This document shows positions 17,262 through 26,347 of a stretch of 64,000 bases of DNA, piece by piece; position 1 is the first letter of the stretch, and each line of letters opens with the position of its first letter. The stretch is taken from positions 62,001-126,000 of the forward strand of contig NZ_JAKNBL010000005.1 of assembly GCF_022410535.1 (NCBI RefSeq), in the 5' to 3' direction. The position numbers and the translations under genes were made by a program. The stretch is from Pelotomaculum terephthalicicum JT (GTDB taxonomy: Bacteria > Bacillota > Desulfotomaculia > Desulfotomaculales > Pelotomaculaceae). Below the pieces are notes generated by a model that saw only the letters and a list, made by a program, of their open reading frames with translations, was not told the DNA's origin and searched no databases.

Positions 17262-17675
17262 TCAAGCTGATGCAATCCTGCCTGACACTTCCTTTTGTAT
17301 ATCAGTTGGCACCTGATCAATGGTTCTCCTTCCTGCCAGCACCAATTCAGCCATCAATTCAGTGCTGACCGTGCCGGGATTTGCCTCCGAAAGTTTAGCT
17401 ACAGCCTCCATCAGTACTAAACTATACTTTTCAAGCTTGGCTACTTTTTCGTCCAGCGTTATATTTCTGCCGCCGCTTACTTTGTTATTCCATTCAGCAG
17501 TCGGTATCAGTTCCAGATGGCATCCTTCTTTATTTACAACCTTTATAGACTCGTAATTGGACAAATTGAGTTCAGGATCATTGGCAAAGACATAGTCCTG
17601 TCCTGGAGCCAGCACTGGTTCAGTCTCAGATGCTTGCACTACTAAACCGTCGTTCTTGTTATATACTAAAAACAA
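17262..17675 (-). CDS. Phage tail-region hypothetical protein, 137 aa
   Basis: Soluble protein, no named domain. The N-terminal half is beta-rich (MFLVYNKNDGLVVQASETEPV) and the C-terminal half is helical with heptad-like Leu spacing around residues 75-100 (LDEKVAKLEKYSLVLMEAVAKL), suggesting a short trimeric coiled coil. It lies between the baseplate genes and the holin, where many phages encode small fibre-associated proteins. Confidence 0.7.
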   Translation of the reverse strand: MFLVYNKNDGLVVQASETEPVLAPGQDYVFANDPELNLSNYESIKVVNKEGCHLELIPTAEWNNKVSGGRNITLDEKVAKLEKYSLVLMEAVAKLSEANPGTVSTELMAELVLAGRRTIDQVPTDIQKEVSGRIASA

Positions 17676-17693
17676 TAAGTCTGCCTCCCTTCG

Positions 17694-18221
17694 TTAATAC
17701 CTGTAGATTTCCAGCTTGCCTACCATAGATCCGCCGCCCCCGCTGGAAACAGAAAAATATATGGTGACAGATAGGGAAGAGCGAAAGGGGATAGCTAAAT
17801 TGGCTCTGCTGTCAATTACATTGAGTTTCCCCATTGAATCAGCAAACAAAATAACATCAGATGCTCCCCAGGCTACACTACCATTCACAGAACCAAAGGC
17901 AGGTAGGGCCATTCCGTCAATCGTGACGGTAGCCCGGCATCTACTGGTCCATGAGGATGAACCGCTGGCTTGTATATAAATGTTTTGCAATATACCTGTG
18001 CCATTATAGGAAATGGTTACACTTTGTTCAGTACTGCCCCAGCTGCTGGTGTTTGACGATATAGTGCTTAATTGCATGATGGTGTAGTTCTTTATATAGT
18101 TTTGCAAAACTTCTTTAAGGTTGCCGATTTTGGCATGCAGGCTACCCGCCGGATCAGCGGCATCAGTCCTCACTCCGACCTGTCTGCGGATAAAAGCCAG
18201 AATTTCTTCTGAGCCAAACAT
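17694..18221 (-). CDS. Phage tail/fibre hypothetical protein, 175 aa
   Basis: A helical N-terminus is followed by a Ser/Thr/Gly-rich beta region (residues ~45-170) of the kind seen in distal tail or fibre proteins. The ATG at 18221 overlaps the TAA of the previous gene (TAATG), with GGGGGTGG upstream; an in-frame GTG at 18257 is less likely. It ends 18 bp before the next late gene. No domain can be named. Confidence 0.7.
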   Translation of the reverse strand: MFGSEEILAFIRRQVGVRTDAADPAGSLHAKIGNLKEVLQNYIKNYTIMQLSTISSNTSSWGSTEQSVTISYNGTGILQNIYIQASGSSSWTSRCRATVTIDGMALPAFGSVNGSVAWGASDVILFADSMGKLNVIDSRANLAIPFRSSLSVTIYFSVSSGGGGSMVGKLEIYRY

Positions 18222-18961
18222 TACACCACCCCCCGTTTTAATATCTCGCCTGACCATTGATAGGTTTTGATCTGTCTGACCCCACCTATAAAACCGGAAG
18301 CAGGGGGCAGGTACCGGTAGGCTTTGGCGATTAGATCACCGTCCCATATAAGCCAGGTAATAGCATTGTAGCCATAGATGCCATGCAAAAGGTTGCCCGT
18401 TTCCCCGTTATATACCCCAAAGTGGATAGCATTCTCCGCTGTCCAGTCTCCGCTGTTTCCCGCTCTTTTGTAAGTGGGGTATAAGGAGTCTTGTATGGTT
18501 TCCCCATGTAGGTGGAAATGGTTATCAGCATCCCCGGCTTTTTTAATGATCAGCCAGTAGTAAGCGCCGCTCACCAAGTCAGATATATCTATAGGGATGC
18601 TGAAATATCCCTTGCTGGGGGGAATAAACTCTTTAGGCAGTACCATGAATCTGAGCAACGAACCCGCTGTTGAACCGTCCGGATTAAAGCCGTCCCGCAG
18701 TTCGACCAAGAGATCAGCCCCCTGACCATGCCTGATAATTTCAAAGGTCACTCTCGCGATAGCGGCAGCGGCATCGGCTTTAAACCGCACCGCATGGTCA
18801 TAACCGGCACAGTCAAATTCAGCTATGCCCGCTCCGGTTTTGCCTCCAAAAGCGGTGCCTTCATAAATATGCGAGAATTCCTGCATTATCATAGCAGCAT
18901 TAGCCAGGTTCTCATCGATTACTGTTCGGCCGCTTTCAGCTGCAAACAACACAATAATCAC
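18221..18961 (-). CDS. Phage tail protein with jelly-roll-like domain, 246 aa
   Basis: The segment AVRFKADAAAAIARVTFEIIRHGQGADLLVELRDGF followed by SIPIDISDLVSGAYYWLIIKK reads like the beta sandwich used in fibre or carbohydrate-binding proteins, so it may contact the host surface. No signal peptide; the hydrophobic start MIIVLFAA is short. It is translationally coupled to the following gene and three bases after the preceding one. Function is inferred. Confidence 0.65.
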   Translation of the reverse strand: MIIVLFAAESGRTVIDENLANAAMIMQEFSHIYEGTAFGGKTGAGIAEFDCAGYDHAVRFKADAAAAIARVTFEIIRHGQGADLLVELRDGFNPDGSTAGSLLRFMVLPKEFIPPSKGYFSIPIDISDLVSGAYYWLIIKKAGDADNHFHLHGETIQDSLYPTYKRAGNSGDWTAENAIHFGVYNGETGNLLHGIYGYNAITWLIWDGDLIAKAYRYLPPASGFIGGVRQIKTYQWSGEILKRGVV

Positions 18962-18964
18962 CCC

Positions 18965-19375
18965 CTACTGCAGAGTAAGCCTGCATTCCACTGTCAAAAT
19001 CATCTGGTTTTCCTTGCCCCAGGGCACTTTTAAGAGGTTAAACATAATGCCTGAACCGGGGGCATCGCTGGCGTCGGTAAAGATACATGTCTTTTGGTGC
19101 TGCCCGTTGCCTTCTCCAGCCAAGAGTACCGTCCTAAAGCGGATCATGTTGCCGGACTGGGTCACCACCGATACAGCCTTGCGGTAAACTTCCGATATAG
19201 TATCCCCTTCGGTCGTATCATCACCAATAACGAGATAGGGGCTGGAGAGTCCGGCCAACTTCTGGGCGGCAATATTTAAACCTGCGCTGGTAACATAGTT
19301 TTTTAAAGGGCCGAAAACTTTGCCGTCCCCATATTCCAAGTACCATTCTGATTTAAGGCTGATAATATCTTTCAT
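18965..19375 (-). CDS. Phage baseplate-region hypothetical protein, 136 aa
   Basis: Beta-rich soluble protein with no domain I can name. The opening WYLEYGDGKVFGPLKNYVTSAGLNIAAQKLAGL resembles small structural proteins found downstream of the tail hub in siphoviruses of Clostridia. It sits in the tight late operon, one base after the 113-residue gene. Confidence 0.65.
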   Translation of the reverse strand: MKDIISLKSEWYLEYGDGKVFGPLKNYVTSAGLNIAAQKLAGLSSPYLVIGDDTTEGDTISEVYRKAVSVVTQSGNMIRFRTVLLAGEGNGQHQKTCIFTDASDAPGSGIMFNLLKVPWGKENQMILTVECRLTLQ

Positions 19376-19376
19376 G

Positions 19377-19718
19377 TCACACCACCCCGTATTGGCCCAG
19401 AACCACCGTCAGGCCAACCAGCGAGTCGGCTTCATCTGGTGATTTGTAGTTTAAGACCTGCACGTTGGCTTTTTGATAGGCCCTGAATTTGATAAAGCCC
19501 GGGAAAGGTACTGTTACAGCTTCGGAAAAGTCCACATCCGCCCATGGGCTCCACTGGCTGCCATCAATACTTGTTGATATCTGCAACCCCCTAGGCAATG
19601 ACATAGCTTGGGTCTGGGGATAGATGCGGGCCAGGCTGCCAATAGTGGGTACAGGTTGGCTTTCCGGTTGCGGGATGTTTTCAAGCCCCCACTTGTGCAT
19701 TTCCCATATCATAGACAT
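19377..19718 (-). CDS. Phage baseplate-region hypothetical protein, 113 aa
   Basis: Small soluble protein. The central STSIDGSQWSPWADVDFSEAVTVPFPGFIKFRAYQK reads like a discoidin-like or fibronectin-like strand pattern. No catalytic residues are visible. Its position between the 203-residue and 136-residue tail genes suggests a virion part. Confidence 0.6.
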   Translation of the reverse strand: MSMIWEMHKWGLENIPQPESQPVPTIGSLARIYPQTQAMSLPRGLQISTSIDGSQWSPWADVDFSEAVTVPFPGFIKFRAYQKANVQVLNYKSPDEADSLVGLTVVLGQYGVV

Positions 19719-19729
19719 AGCCTAACCTC

Positions 19730-20341
19730 CTATGTGATATCCTCAGCTGTAATCACCGCCAATATTGACCATAGGCCGACACTGGTGTTGGTTATCTGTT
19801 TGATACTGAAACCTTCTCCTGGCCGTATACATAAAGGCTTAACATCCATTCCCCGGGGTATCATATTGAAATCCAGCAAAGGAGTGGCATTAAGGGTCAG
19901 GGGTATTTCATCGTTATTAAGAGTTACCGGCCACAGCAAGGCACCTTCAACAATGGTGGCTCCGGTAGCAATATGAATTGTCGCTGTCAGGTTAACATCC
20001 GCAGTGTCAGCTTTTTGCGGAGTTATAACCGTACCGCCGCTCTGACTGGTGGTACGCATAAAATCCAGTTCAACCCCTACACCGGAAACCGATGTCAGTG
20101 ACATATTAACAATGGATAGCCTAGGTACCCGAACTAAATACCCGCTGCCTGCATCGTTATATATGGAAAACAAGTGCTTGTTTTGCGCCAGAGAAATGCT
20201 GCGCGCTAAACAATAAAAGGTAGGCAGCCCTTGCAGGGCCACATACTGCTCATAGCCCGCTGTGCCTTCAATCGCCCGGTAGCGCGCGTTTAACTTTTTC
20301 CCGGTGCTGTCGGGCGGGACTTGAATATATCCGCCAGCCAT
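19730..20341 (-). CDS. Phage tail structural hypothetical protein, 203 aa
   Basis: Mostly beta structure with a Pro/Gly-rich start (MAGGYIQVPPDSTGKKLNARY). The family is common next to the tail hub of clostridial prophages, but I cannot name it. It starts with an ATG after AGGAGG and follows the hub gene by four bases. Confidence 0.65.
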   Translation of the reverse strand: MAGGYIQVPPDSTGKKLNARYRAIEGTAGYEQYVALQGLPTFYCLARSISLAQNKHLFSIYNDAGSGYLVRVPRLSIVNMSLTSVSGVGVELDFMRTTSQSGGTVITPQKADTADVNLTATIHIATGATIVEGALLWPVTLNNDEIPLTLNATPLLDFNMIPRGMDVKPLCIRPGEGFSIKQITNTSVGLWSILAVITAEDIT

Positions 20342-20345
20342 AAAA

Positions 20346-21758
20346 TCAACCTCCTATCATCACCGCACCGCTTGCACAGCCCTCGACCAACCAGGGACGG
20401 TTTTGGGCCGTTTTAATCAGCGCGTCTTTTATCGCGATGGCTTCAGTTCCATAGACAAACTTATGGATCAGTTTGGTATCGTTCATTTTTTTCTTCTGCT
20501 GAGCCGAGACCAGGGCTTTAAGAAAATCGGCTATCCCTAAGAGACGTCCGCCGTATTCGATTGTATATACCCAAATTCCGGCTTCACTTAAGGAGATGGT
20601 CACCTTTTGTACCAGGAAAACTGCGTTTACACCACGTTCGGGAAGCTCAATGGCGACTAATTGTCCCGGTTCCCATCCCGGCACTGTGGTGATGAAACTA
20701 CCGCTGGTCTTGGGGTTGGCCCATTCGCGCAGATCGGCGTTTCCGGCCGCTTCAGCCGCTTCAATGGTGATCAGGGTATCGTCTTTGATGTAGTGCTCAT
20801 ACACCCCGTCGCCGCCTTCCAGGACGGCAATGGAAGCCTGGCTGGCCAAATCATCTACCATGGTAATAACATCAATGCTTTGCCGGGCGGTAAGCGAAAT
20901 GGTCACGCCACTCTCGGGTGTATCAGTATCAGCAGAACAGCGCAGGTAGCCGTCGCCGAGATTTACCAGATAATCCTTGGCATCTTCTTCATCCACACCC
21001 TCAACCCCGACGTTTTGCACAGTACCGCCCACCTGCAAGCTACATTCATTAGGAGACCAGGGGAGCACCCAGATACGAGCCGCACCGTCTGCTTTCCACT
21101 CGATAGTCTGTGGGTCGGACAGCATGCTGCCGCCCAAAACATATACGCGGTTGCGCAGTCCTTGGTGGTCGATACTTACCTTGAAATTGCTAAACCGACC
21201 CCCGGCCTGCAATGTCATGGGGGCAGAAGTTCCCATTTGGGCAGGATCAAAAAAGTGGACCACCTTGTAGTAGTCCACATACCATTGCCAGCCGATATAG
21301 TCGCACAGCCACTTGATACATTCCGACGGCATTTTGTAGTTGAATTCGGTGCCGGTAGACTCGATTACTGGTGCGCCGCTGGCTATCCCCGCCGCCGAAA
21401 AACCGGGACAATATTTAAGCAGGATGTCGTGTACAATGGTGTCGGCATTTAAGCCCAGATAAGTTTCCACCACCAGCTTTTTATCCATCTGCAGGGTATA
21501 GTCCTGGCAGTCCACCTTCCACACCAGCGGAGCCTTATAGTTCACCAGTTCCACCCGGTCGATAGTTCCGGCAAAGAGCCGGGGTTCCGTAAGGTCGCTA
21601 TCCTCGATGATGACTTCACTGCCCTCAAGAGGTTTTTCTCCCTTAACCGCAAATGAGCAGTTGTCTACCTGACTGGTAAGGATTTGGCTGATAGTAAGGC
21701 TCCCCCGACGATAGTCCGGCCAGCGCTCCATCCCGGCAATCTTAAGGCTTTTAGCCAC
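20346..21758 (-). CDS. Phage baseplate hub / tail protein, 470 aa
   Basis: The order after the tape measure gene, the early domain with VIIEDSDLTEPRLFAGTIDRVELVNY and WKVDCQDYTLQMDKKLV, and WLCDYIGWQWYVDYYKVVHFFDP match distal tail/hub proteins of siphoviruses (gp27-like fold). I use the GTG at 21758: AAGGGGG lies just upstream and the codon overlaps the tape measure stop, giving coupling. The frame stays open to an ATG at 21824, but that start lies inside the tape measure gene without a ribosome site. Confidence 0.8.
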   Translation of the reverse strand: MAKSLKIAGMERWPDYRRGSLTISQILTSQVDNCSFAVKGEKPLEGSEVIIEDSDLTEPRLFAGTIDRVELVNYKAPLVWKVDCQDYTLQMDKKLVVETYLGLNADTIVHDILLKYCPGFSAAGIASGAPVIESTGTEFNYKMPSECIKWLCDYIGWQWYVDYYKVVHFFDPAQMGTSAPMTLQAGGRFSNFKVSIDHQGLRNRVYVLGGSMLSDPQTIEWKADGAARIWVLPWSPNECSLQVGGTVQNVGVEGVDEEDAKDYLVNLGDGYLRCSADTDTPESGVTISLTARQSIDVITMVDDLASQASIAVLEGGDGVYEHYIKDDTLITIEAAEAAGNADLREWANPKTSGSFITTVPGWEPGQLVAIELPERGVNAVFLVQKVTISLSEAGIWVYTIEYGGRLLGIADFLKALVSAQQKKKMNDTKLIHKFVYGTEAIAIKDALIKTAQNRPWLVEGCASGAVMIGG

Positions 21759-24700
21759 TGAAACGCACCCCCTTGGCCAGGAGCGTCCGGTAAATCTGCT
21801 CGCCCGCGTCAGCGGTGCCGCCATTGACCGTTATGCTGATCTGGTTGATGGTGGTCGAGCTGTTACTGGTTGCATTTGTGGCAACCGTACCCAAGGCTAA
21901 AGGAGCAATTCCTGCTAAAGCGCTCTTTAAGTCAAGGCCACTTAAATTGTTTTTTAAGCTGCTGTAGGCAGCCGTTATATCAGCCACCCCGATTTTTATC
22001 TTGTCTACTAAAGAGGGAGAGTTGCGCTGATTGGGGTCCATACCGGAACCCATTATGCTTCGCACTTCATCCATGACACTTTGCAAGGCACTCATCCTGG
22101 ACCTTATGCCCCGGATTAACTCACTCATGGCCTGGATGCCGTACCCGGCCGATTTTTTGACTATTTCCTCATACTTCTTTTCGATGGTGGCGATGGTTTC
22201 GGCGGCGTTCTTTTTAATTTCGCCGTTCTTTTCCTCCCAGGCCTTTTTGTATCTGACCAGCTCCTCATCGGCCTTGGCTTTCATTTCCATGAGTTTGTTC
22301 TGCATTTCGATAGTCTGCTGGGTAAGTTGGTTCTGGGTTTCCAGCCTGATCTCACTTAAGCGCTGGCTTAGCTCAACCCGGGCCTGACGCATCTCGATAT
22401 TGGCTTCCGCCCGGGCCTGAGCGTTTTTGGTTTTCCAAAGGCTTACATATTTATTCAGCTCATCAGTTGTCAAGGCATTTAAGGCCGCGACCTGAGGAGC
22501 CGCCTTGACTCCCATCTGCCGCAGTTCGTCAATCAGCCCCTCGTCAACCCCTTTGGCGGCCAGTGACTTTAAGTTGGCCTGCCAGCTATCGAACTGACTA
22601 ACCTGGTCCTCCAGATTACCAAGCAAGGACTTGCCCGATACTTTTTGTGGCTTCACTTCATCAAAAAGCCCGATCTGGTTTTTGATGGACTCCACCTTGG
22701 CTGCATAGCTCTGCTCAAAAGCTTCGATGGCCTGGGCTTCTTTCTCTAAGCCTGCTGCCGTAATAGCGGCTAATTTATCGGACAGTTCCTGCTGCAAGGC
22801 GATTTCATCCTGGGCCAGTTTGCTTTTGACTTCCCGGCACTGGTCAGCGTACTCTTTTTCCGCTTCCAGCAGCTTGGCATTGGTTTCAGTCTCTATATCT
22901 ACCAGACTGTTCTTCATATCGACCAAGGTGGCAATAATGTCGGATACCGAACCTTCTATAAAGGATATTCCTTCTTGCATGCCGGTGCTCAAGCCTTCGC
23001 TGATATTAAGGCCATATTCGCGCATCACCTGGGAGGGGGAGCGGATGGATAGGGCTTCTTTGATTTTGTTTTTTACCGTCTCGGCAATTTCCCCGGCGAT
23101 TTCCCTGACTTTCTCAATCCGGCCTTTAATCCCGTCGATCAAACCCTGAATAATATGAGTTCCTATTTCCAGCAGCGTATTGTGCAGGGTTCTTAGACCC
23201 TCGAAAGCGTTGGCCACCACTGTCTTAATCCCATTCCACAGGGTGATGAAAATGTTTTTGATATGCTCCCAGGCTCCTTGCCAGTCTCCCTGTAAGACAT
23301 CCAGGAAAAAGCCGAAGGCGTTTACAATCACTTCCGCTGCAGTCTGAAATACCGCCTTGATGATGTTCCAGATATTTGTGAATACAGCGGTGATATCTTT
23401 ACCCCATTTATCCCAGAACACTTTAATGGCAGTTCCGGCTTTGGCGATAATGTTCCCAATATCCGCCCAGATCTCCTTGACCGTGTTACGAAATCCTTCA
23501 TTGTTCTGCCAAAGCTCCTTGATAGCTAAGATTATCCCGGCAATAACGGCTGCGGCGATAGCAATAGGACCAGTTAAGGCGGAAAAAGCCGCCCCCAACG
23601 CTGCGGTTACCCCACCGGCGCTGGCGATAGCGGCTGCAGCTGTACCGACTACACCGGAGATGGCCCCGGCGGCGGTGACCAGCTGACCGATAATCAGGAC
23701 AACCGGGCCTATGGCGGCAGCCACCCCCGCCACGACTAGAATGGTTTTTTGGGCGCTGGGACTTAAAGCACCGAATCTTTGCACCAGTTCATTTAATCTC
23801 TGGATTAATGGGGTTATAACCGGCAGGATATGCTGGCCAAAGGCTCCCCCCAGCTCTTTTAAGCTTTCGGAGAAAACCCGCATCTGGTTAGCCGTTCCCG
23901 CCCCGGTTCTCTCGAAATCCCCCTGGGCGTTCTTGGTCATAGCCAGGACATAGTTGTACCTGAGCTGGGTCTGCTCAGCCTGGTTCATATCCTGGATTTT
24001 CTTTTTAATCCCCTGGCTGTAGGCGTATTCCTGCAGGTTGGCCTGGGTCATAACAATGCCTAATTCTTTCAAAGATTCGGTCTCGCCGGTAAATACCGAC
24101 TTTAAAGCGGTATCCGCTATGTCGATGCTGATGTTCTTAAAACTGGACAGATCTCCGGCCAAGCCCACCAGAGTCTTGCTCATTTCTTCTGCCTGCGTAG
24201 TGTTAAGCCCCAAGCTGGTAGCCATATCCCCATAGGTAGCAGCCATATCCAGGGCAGTGCCCCTGGCGATGCCATAGCGTTCCAGGGTGGTATCGCTCCA
24301 GTTCTTAACGCCTTCAGCGTTATCCTGAAAGGCTACTTCCACCTTGTTCAGAGCTTCATTGGTATCTGAGGCCAGTTTCACCGCAGCGGTTCCGGCGGCT
24401 GCAAGCGGTGCGGTAACCGCCAGGGACATTCCCTGACCGGCACTGGTGATGCTGCTGCCCGCTGCTTTTAATTTCTGGCTGGCTTCTTCGGCCTTTTTAG
24501 AGAGCTTGGTCCAGGCGGAAGCTTGCAGTTCCAGTTCCTTGGCCGTATTTTTTAGGGAGTGTTCCATATTGGCCAGAACCTTTTCGGCCTGCAGCATTTT
24601 GATCTGCAGTTTTTCCACCGCGACCGCATCCTGCTCGGTACTGCCCGCTGCTTTTTCATATGCCTCTTTTAAGGCGGCCACTTTCTGCCTTTGCACCTCA

Positions 24701-24894
24701 GCCTGCTTGTTTAAATATTCAACTTTTAATTTAAGTTGGTCGGCGGCGCTGCCCATATCGCCCATCTTGGCGGCGGCTGCCTGAAATTCAGCTCTGGCCA
24801 GCTTAAGCGACTGATCCAATTCTTTCATGCCCTGATTAAAGCCGGTGTTGTCCAGACCAACTTTGACCAGCAGTTCACCGATGGTTTCAGCCAA
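21751..24894 (-). CDS. Phage tail tape measure protein (TP901 family), 1047 aa
   Basis: An N-terminal coiled-coil region (~25-130), the TP901 core with LAGDLSSFKNISIDIADTALKSVFTGETESLKELGIVMTQ-type sequence near 230-275, Ala/Val/Ile-rich membrane-like segments at ~385-465, a Trp-rich DWQGAWEHIKN repeat at ~530-560, and a long charged coiled coil ~660-900. By the usual ratio of about 1.5 angstrom per residue, 1047 residues would set a tail of roughly 150 nm. It is translated after the frameshifted chaperone gene, as usual. Confidence 0.95.
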   Translation of the reverse strand: MAETIGELLVKVGLDNTGFNQGMKELDQSLKLARAEFQAAAAKMGDMGSAADQLKLKVEYLNKQAEVQRQKVAALKEAYEKAAGSTEQDAVAVEKLQIKMLQAEKVLANMEHSLKNTAKELELQASAWTKLSKKAEEASQKLKAAGSSITSAGQGMSLAVTAPLAAAGTAAVKLASDTNEALNKVEVAFQDNAEGVKNWSDTTLERYGIARGTALDMAATYGDMATSLGLNTTQAEEMSKTLVGLAGDLSSFKNISIDIADTALKSVFTGETESLKELGIVMTQANLQEYAYSQGIKKKIQDMNQAEQTQLRYNYVLAMTKNAQGDFERTGAGTANQMRVFSESLKELGGAFGQHILPVITPLIQRLNELVQRFGALSPSAQKTILVVAGVAAAIGPVVLIIGQLVTAAGAISGVVGTAAAAIASAGGVTAALGAAFSALTGPIAIAAAVIAGIILAIKELWQNNEGFRNTVKEIWADIGNIIAKAGTAIKVFWDKWGKDITAVFTNIWNIIKAVFQTAAEVIVNAFGFFLDVLQGDWQGAWEHIKNIFITLWNGIKTVVANAFEGLRTLHNTLLEIGTHIIQGLIDGIKGRIEKVREIAGEIAETVKNKIKEALSIRSPSQVMREYGLNISEGLSTGMQEGISFIEGSVSDIIATLVDMKNSLVDIETETNAKLLEAEKEYADQCREVKSKLAQDEIALQQELSDKLAAITAAGLEKEAQAIEAFEQSYAAKVESIKNQIGLFDEVKPQKVSGKSLLGNLEDQVSQFDSWQANLKSLAAKGVDEGLIDELRQMGVKAAPQVAALNALTTDELNKYVSLWKTKNAQARAEANIEMRQARVELSQRLSEIRLETQNQLTQQTIEMQNKLMEMKAKADEELVRYKKAWEEKNGEIKKNAAETIATIEKKYEEIVKKSAGYGIQAMSELIRGIRSRMSALQSVMDEVRSIMGSGMDPNQRNSPSLVDKIKIGVADITAAYSSLKNNLSGLDLKSALAGIAPLALGTVATNATSNSSTTINQISITVNGGTADAGEQIYRTLLAKGVRFSG

Positions 24895-24908
24895 CTGTTT
24901 TCACCCCC

Positions 24909-25163
24909 TTACCAAATATCATCAATGTACCCGCTTGGATTGTTTTCAGCTTCGTTAACTACAGAGCCAACAATGAGCAGATCCCAGAACATATCGAGCG
25001 TCATGGCGTCAATCTGTTCCGGGAGCCAGTGGTAGCTTTGGGCCAGGCTCAAATAGAAATACACCACCATTTGATAAGCCGACAGCTGGCTTAGGTCAGG
25101 TCCGTCGGCGGGACTTGGTTTGGGAGTTCTGTCATCTTGCGGCTTACGGCCTCGGCCACCCAA
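24909..25163 (-). CDS. -1 frame extension of the tail assembly chaperone (GT-type product)
   Basis: This open frame overlaps the end of the 106-residue chaperone gene in the -1 frame and has no credible start of its own (only a TTG without a ribosome site). At the CCCAAAC slippery site (25118-25124) ribosomes can slip into it, giving a fusion of the chaperone to about 70 further residues (PSPADGPDLSQLSAYQMVVYF to NNPSGYIDDIW). The same arrangement makes G and GT in lambda. The fusion should bind the tape measure protein encoded next. Confidence 0.85.
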   Translation of the reverse strand: MGGRGRKPQDDRTPKPSPADGPDLSQLSAYQMVVYFYLSLAQSYHWLPEQIDAMTLDMFWDLLIVGSVVNEAENNPSGYIDDIW

Positions 25164-25411
25164 CTGGCAATCTGGTAAAAGAGAGGGACAAACTCATCCA
25201 GGTCCAGTTCTTCTTCAATAACCTCAGCGGTAATTTCCGGGTGATTAAAGGCAGCAGCGATCAGGCGTTCCATCTCGCTTAGAGCTTCCTCATCGCCTTG
25301 CTCTTTATCGCCGAATTTATCTTTGAATTTGGTTACTTCGCGCCACAGTTTGACCTTGGGCGGCGGCGCGGTGTATGTCTTTCCTTTAAGGGTAATCTTG
25401 GGGTTCTCCAT
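25091..25411 (-). CDS. Phage tail assembly chaperone (G-type), 106 aa
   Basis: Small acidic-helical protein (RLIAAAFNHPEITAEVIEEELDLDEFVPLFYQIASWV) located between the major tail protein and the tape measure gene, the conserved place of the tail assembly chaperone. The gene ends in PNQVPPTDLT when no frameshift occurs. A phased slippery heptamer near its end makes the longer form. It is not expected in the finished virion. Confidence 0.85.
   Translation of the reverse strand: MENPKITLKGKTYTAPPPKVKLWREVTKFKDKFGDKEQGDEEALSEMERLIAAAFNHPEITAEVIEEELDLDEFVPLFYQIASWVAEAVSRKMTELPNQVPPTDLT
25118..25124 (-). other. Programmed -1 frameshift site CCCAAAC
   Basis: In the chaperone reading frame the codons are ctC-CCA-AAC, exactly the X-XXY-YYZ arrangement needed for tandem slippage to CCC-AAA. 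The -1 frame is open from upstream of the site through 24909, and the switch to that frame is the same direction as in lambda G/GT. Confidence 0.85.
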
Positions 25412-25459
25412 CGATATCCCTCCCTGTGTGATAGCGGTACAAAAACCGCCCCGATTGGC

Positions 25460-26344
25460 TTAAACAGCAGTGGTGAAGCTGCCGATTGAAGCATTAGCCA
25501 GGTTTTGGCCGCAAATATCCCTGACCCCCTGCGTGCATACCATGATGTAATCCGCGCCCGGGGCCAAATTGCTGGCCGGATTGAAAGTCACCACTTTGTG
25601 TTCTGAATTGATACTAAGGACTCCGGCAACTAAGGACCCATCATCAGCCTTCAGTAAGATAAAATTAGCGGCGGTTACATCGGTAGCCTGGATGGCGTTG
25701 GCAAAGGTCCAGGTCAGGTTAGCGTCTGCTGCCACTCCGCTGGAACCATCCACCGGACTTATTATCACCGTCAAAGGGCCGGGGGCCGCTCCGTCCACCG
25801 CCGTAAACCAATTAATGCCGGTTGAAACTGCCCAATCGGGATGATCCTCATCGCCGATCTTCTGCCAGGCGTTGTCAAAGGTGCGTTTAATAAATGTCCC
25901 CTTGATTTTGGGGGTCTGAAATTTGGGCTTATCCTCCGCAGTCTGGTACTCCTGCTCTTGCAGGGCGAATTTCCCTTTATACAGCCATACATAGCGGTAG
26001 CTGCCGTTGCTCTTTTTGGACTTGAATCCCAAAGCCACATAGGGTGCGGTGTCGGTTGACTTCTTGACCAGCACCCCGCCAGTGACGCTGTGCCCCAAAA
26101 GGGCCGCCTGGGTGTTGAGGTCAATGTCTTTAGCCTCAAACTCCACATCGATTTCCCCCAGCGAGGTGACGGTTTCATCAGGCCCGTCGTCGCAGTACAG
26201 GGTTTCTGTATTGCTCTTGGGACTTATTTTGGCGTTGATAGCCCCGGCTATGGCCACCGGGCTGTTATATGTCGCTCCCAAAGGCGTATCGCTGGTAAGA
26301 ACCGCGTAATACAGGCTGTTTAAGCCTACTTGTACCCCTGCCAT
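25460..26344 (-). CDS. Major tail tube protein with C-terminal Ig-like domain, 294 aa
   Basis: Residues 1-190 match the phi13/TP901 major tail protein family (MAGVQVGLNSLYYAVLTSD, AINAKISPKSNTETLYCDDGPDE, DIDVNTQAALLG-like text). Residues ~200-294 form a Big_5/SbsA-like Ig domain (ISPVDGSSGVAADANLTWTF ... PASNLAPGADYIM), an optional decoration that projects from the tail tube and may bind the host surface weakly. GGAGG precedes the ATG. Confidence 0.88.
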   Translation of the reverse strand: MAGVQVGLNSLYYAVLTSDTPLGATYNSPVAIAGAINAKISPKSNTETLYCDDGPDETVTSLGEIDVEFEAKDIDLNTQAALLGHSVTGGVLVKKSTDTAPYVALGFKSKKSNGSYRYVWLYKGKFALQEQEYQTAEDKPKFQTPKIKGTFIKRTFDNAWQKIGDEDHPDWAVSTGINWFTAVDGAAPGPLTVIISPVDGSSGVAADANLTWTFANAIQATDVTAANFILLKADDGSLVAGVLSINSEHKVVTFNPASNLAPGADYIMVCTQGVRDICGQNLANASIGSFTTAV

Positions 26345-26347
26345 TTT

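Noticed and set aside
24909-25163. Independent 84-residue gene with its own start
   Set aside because: The only start is a TTG without a ribosome site; the slippery site and frame relation show it is the -1 extension of the chaperone.
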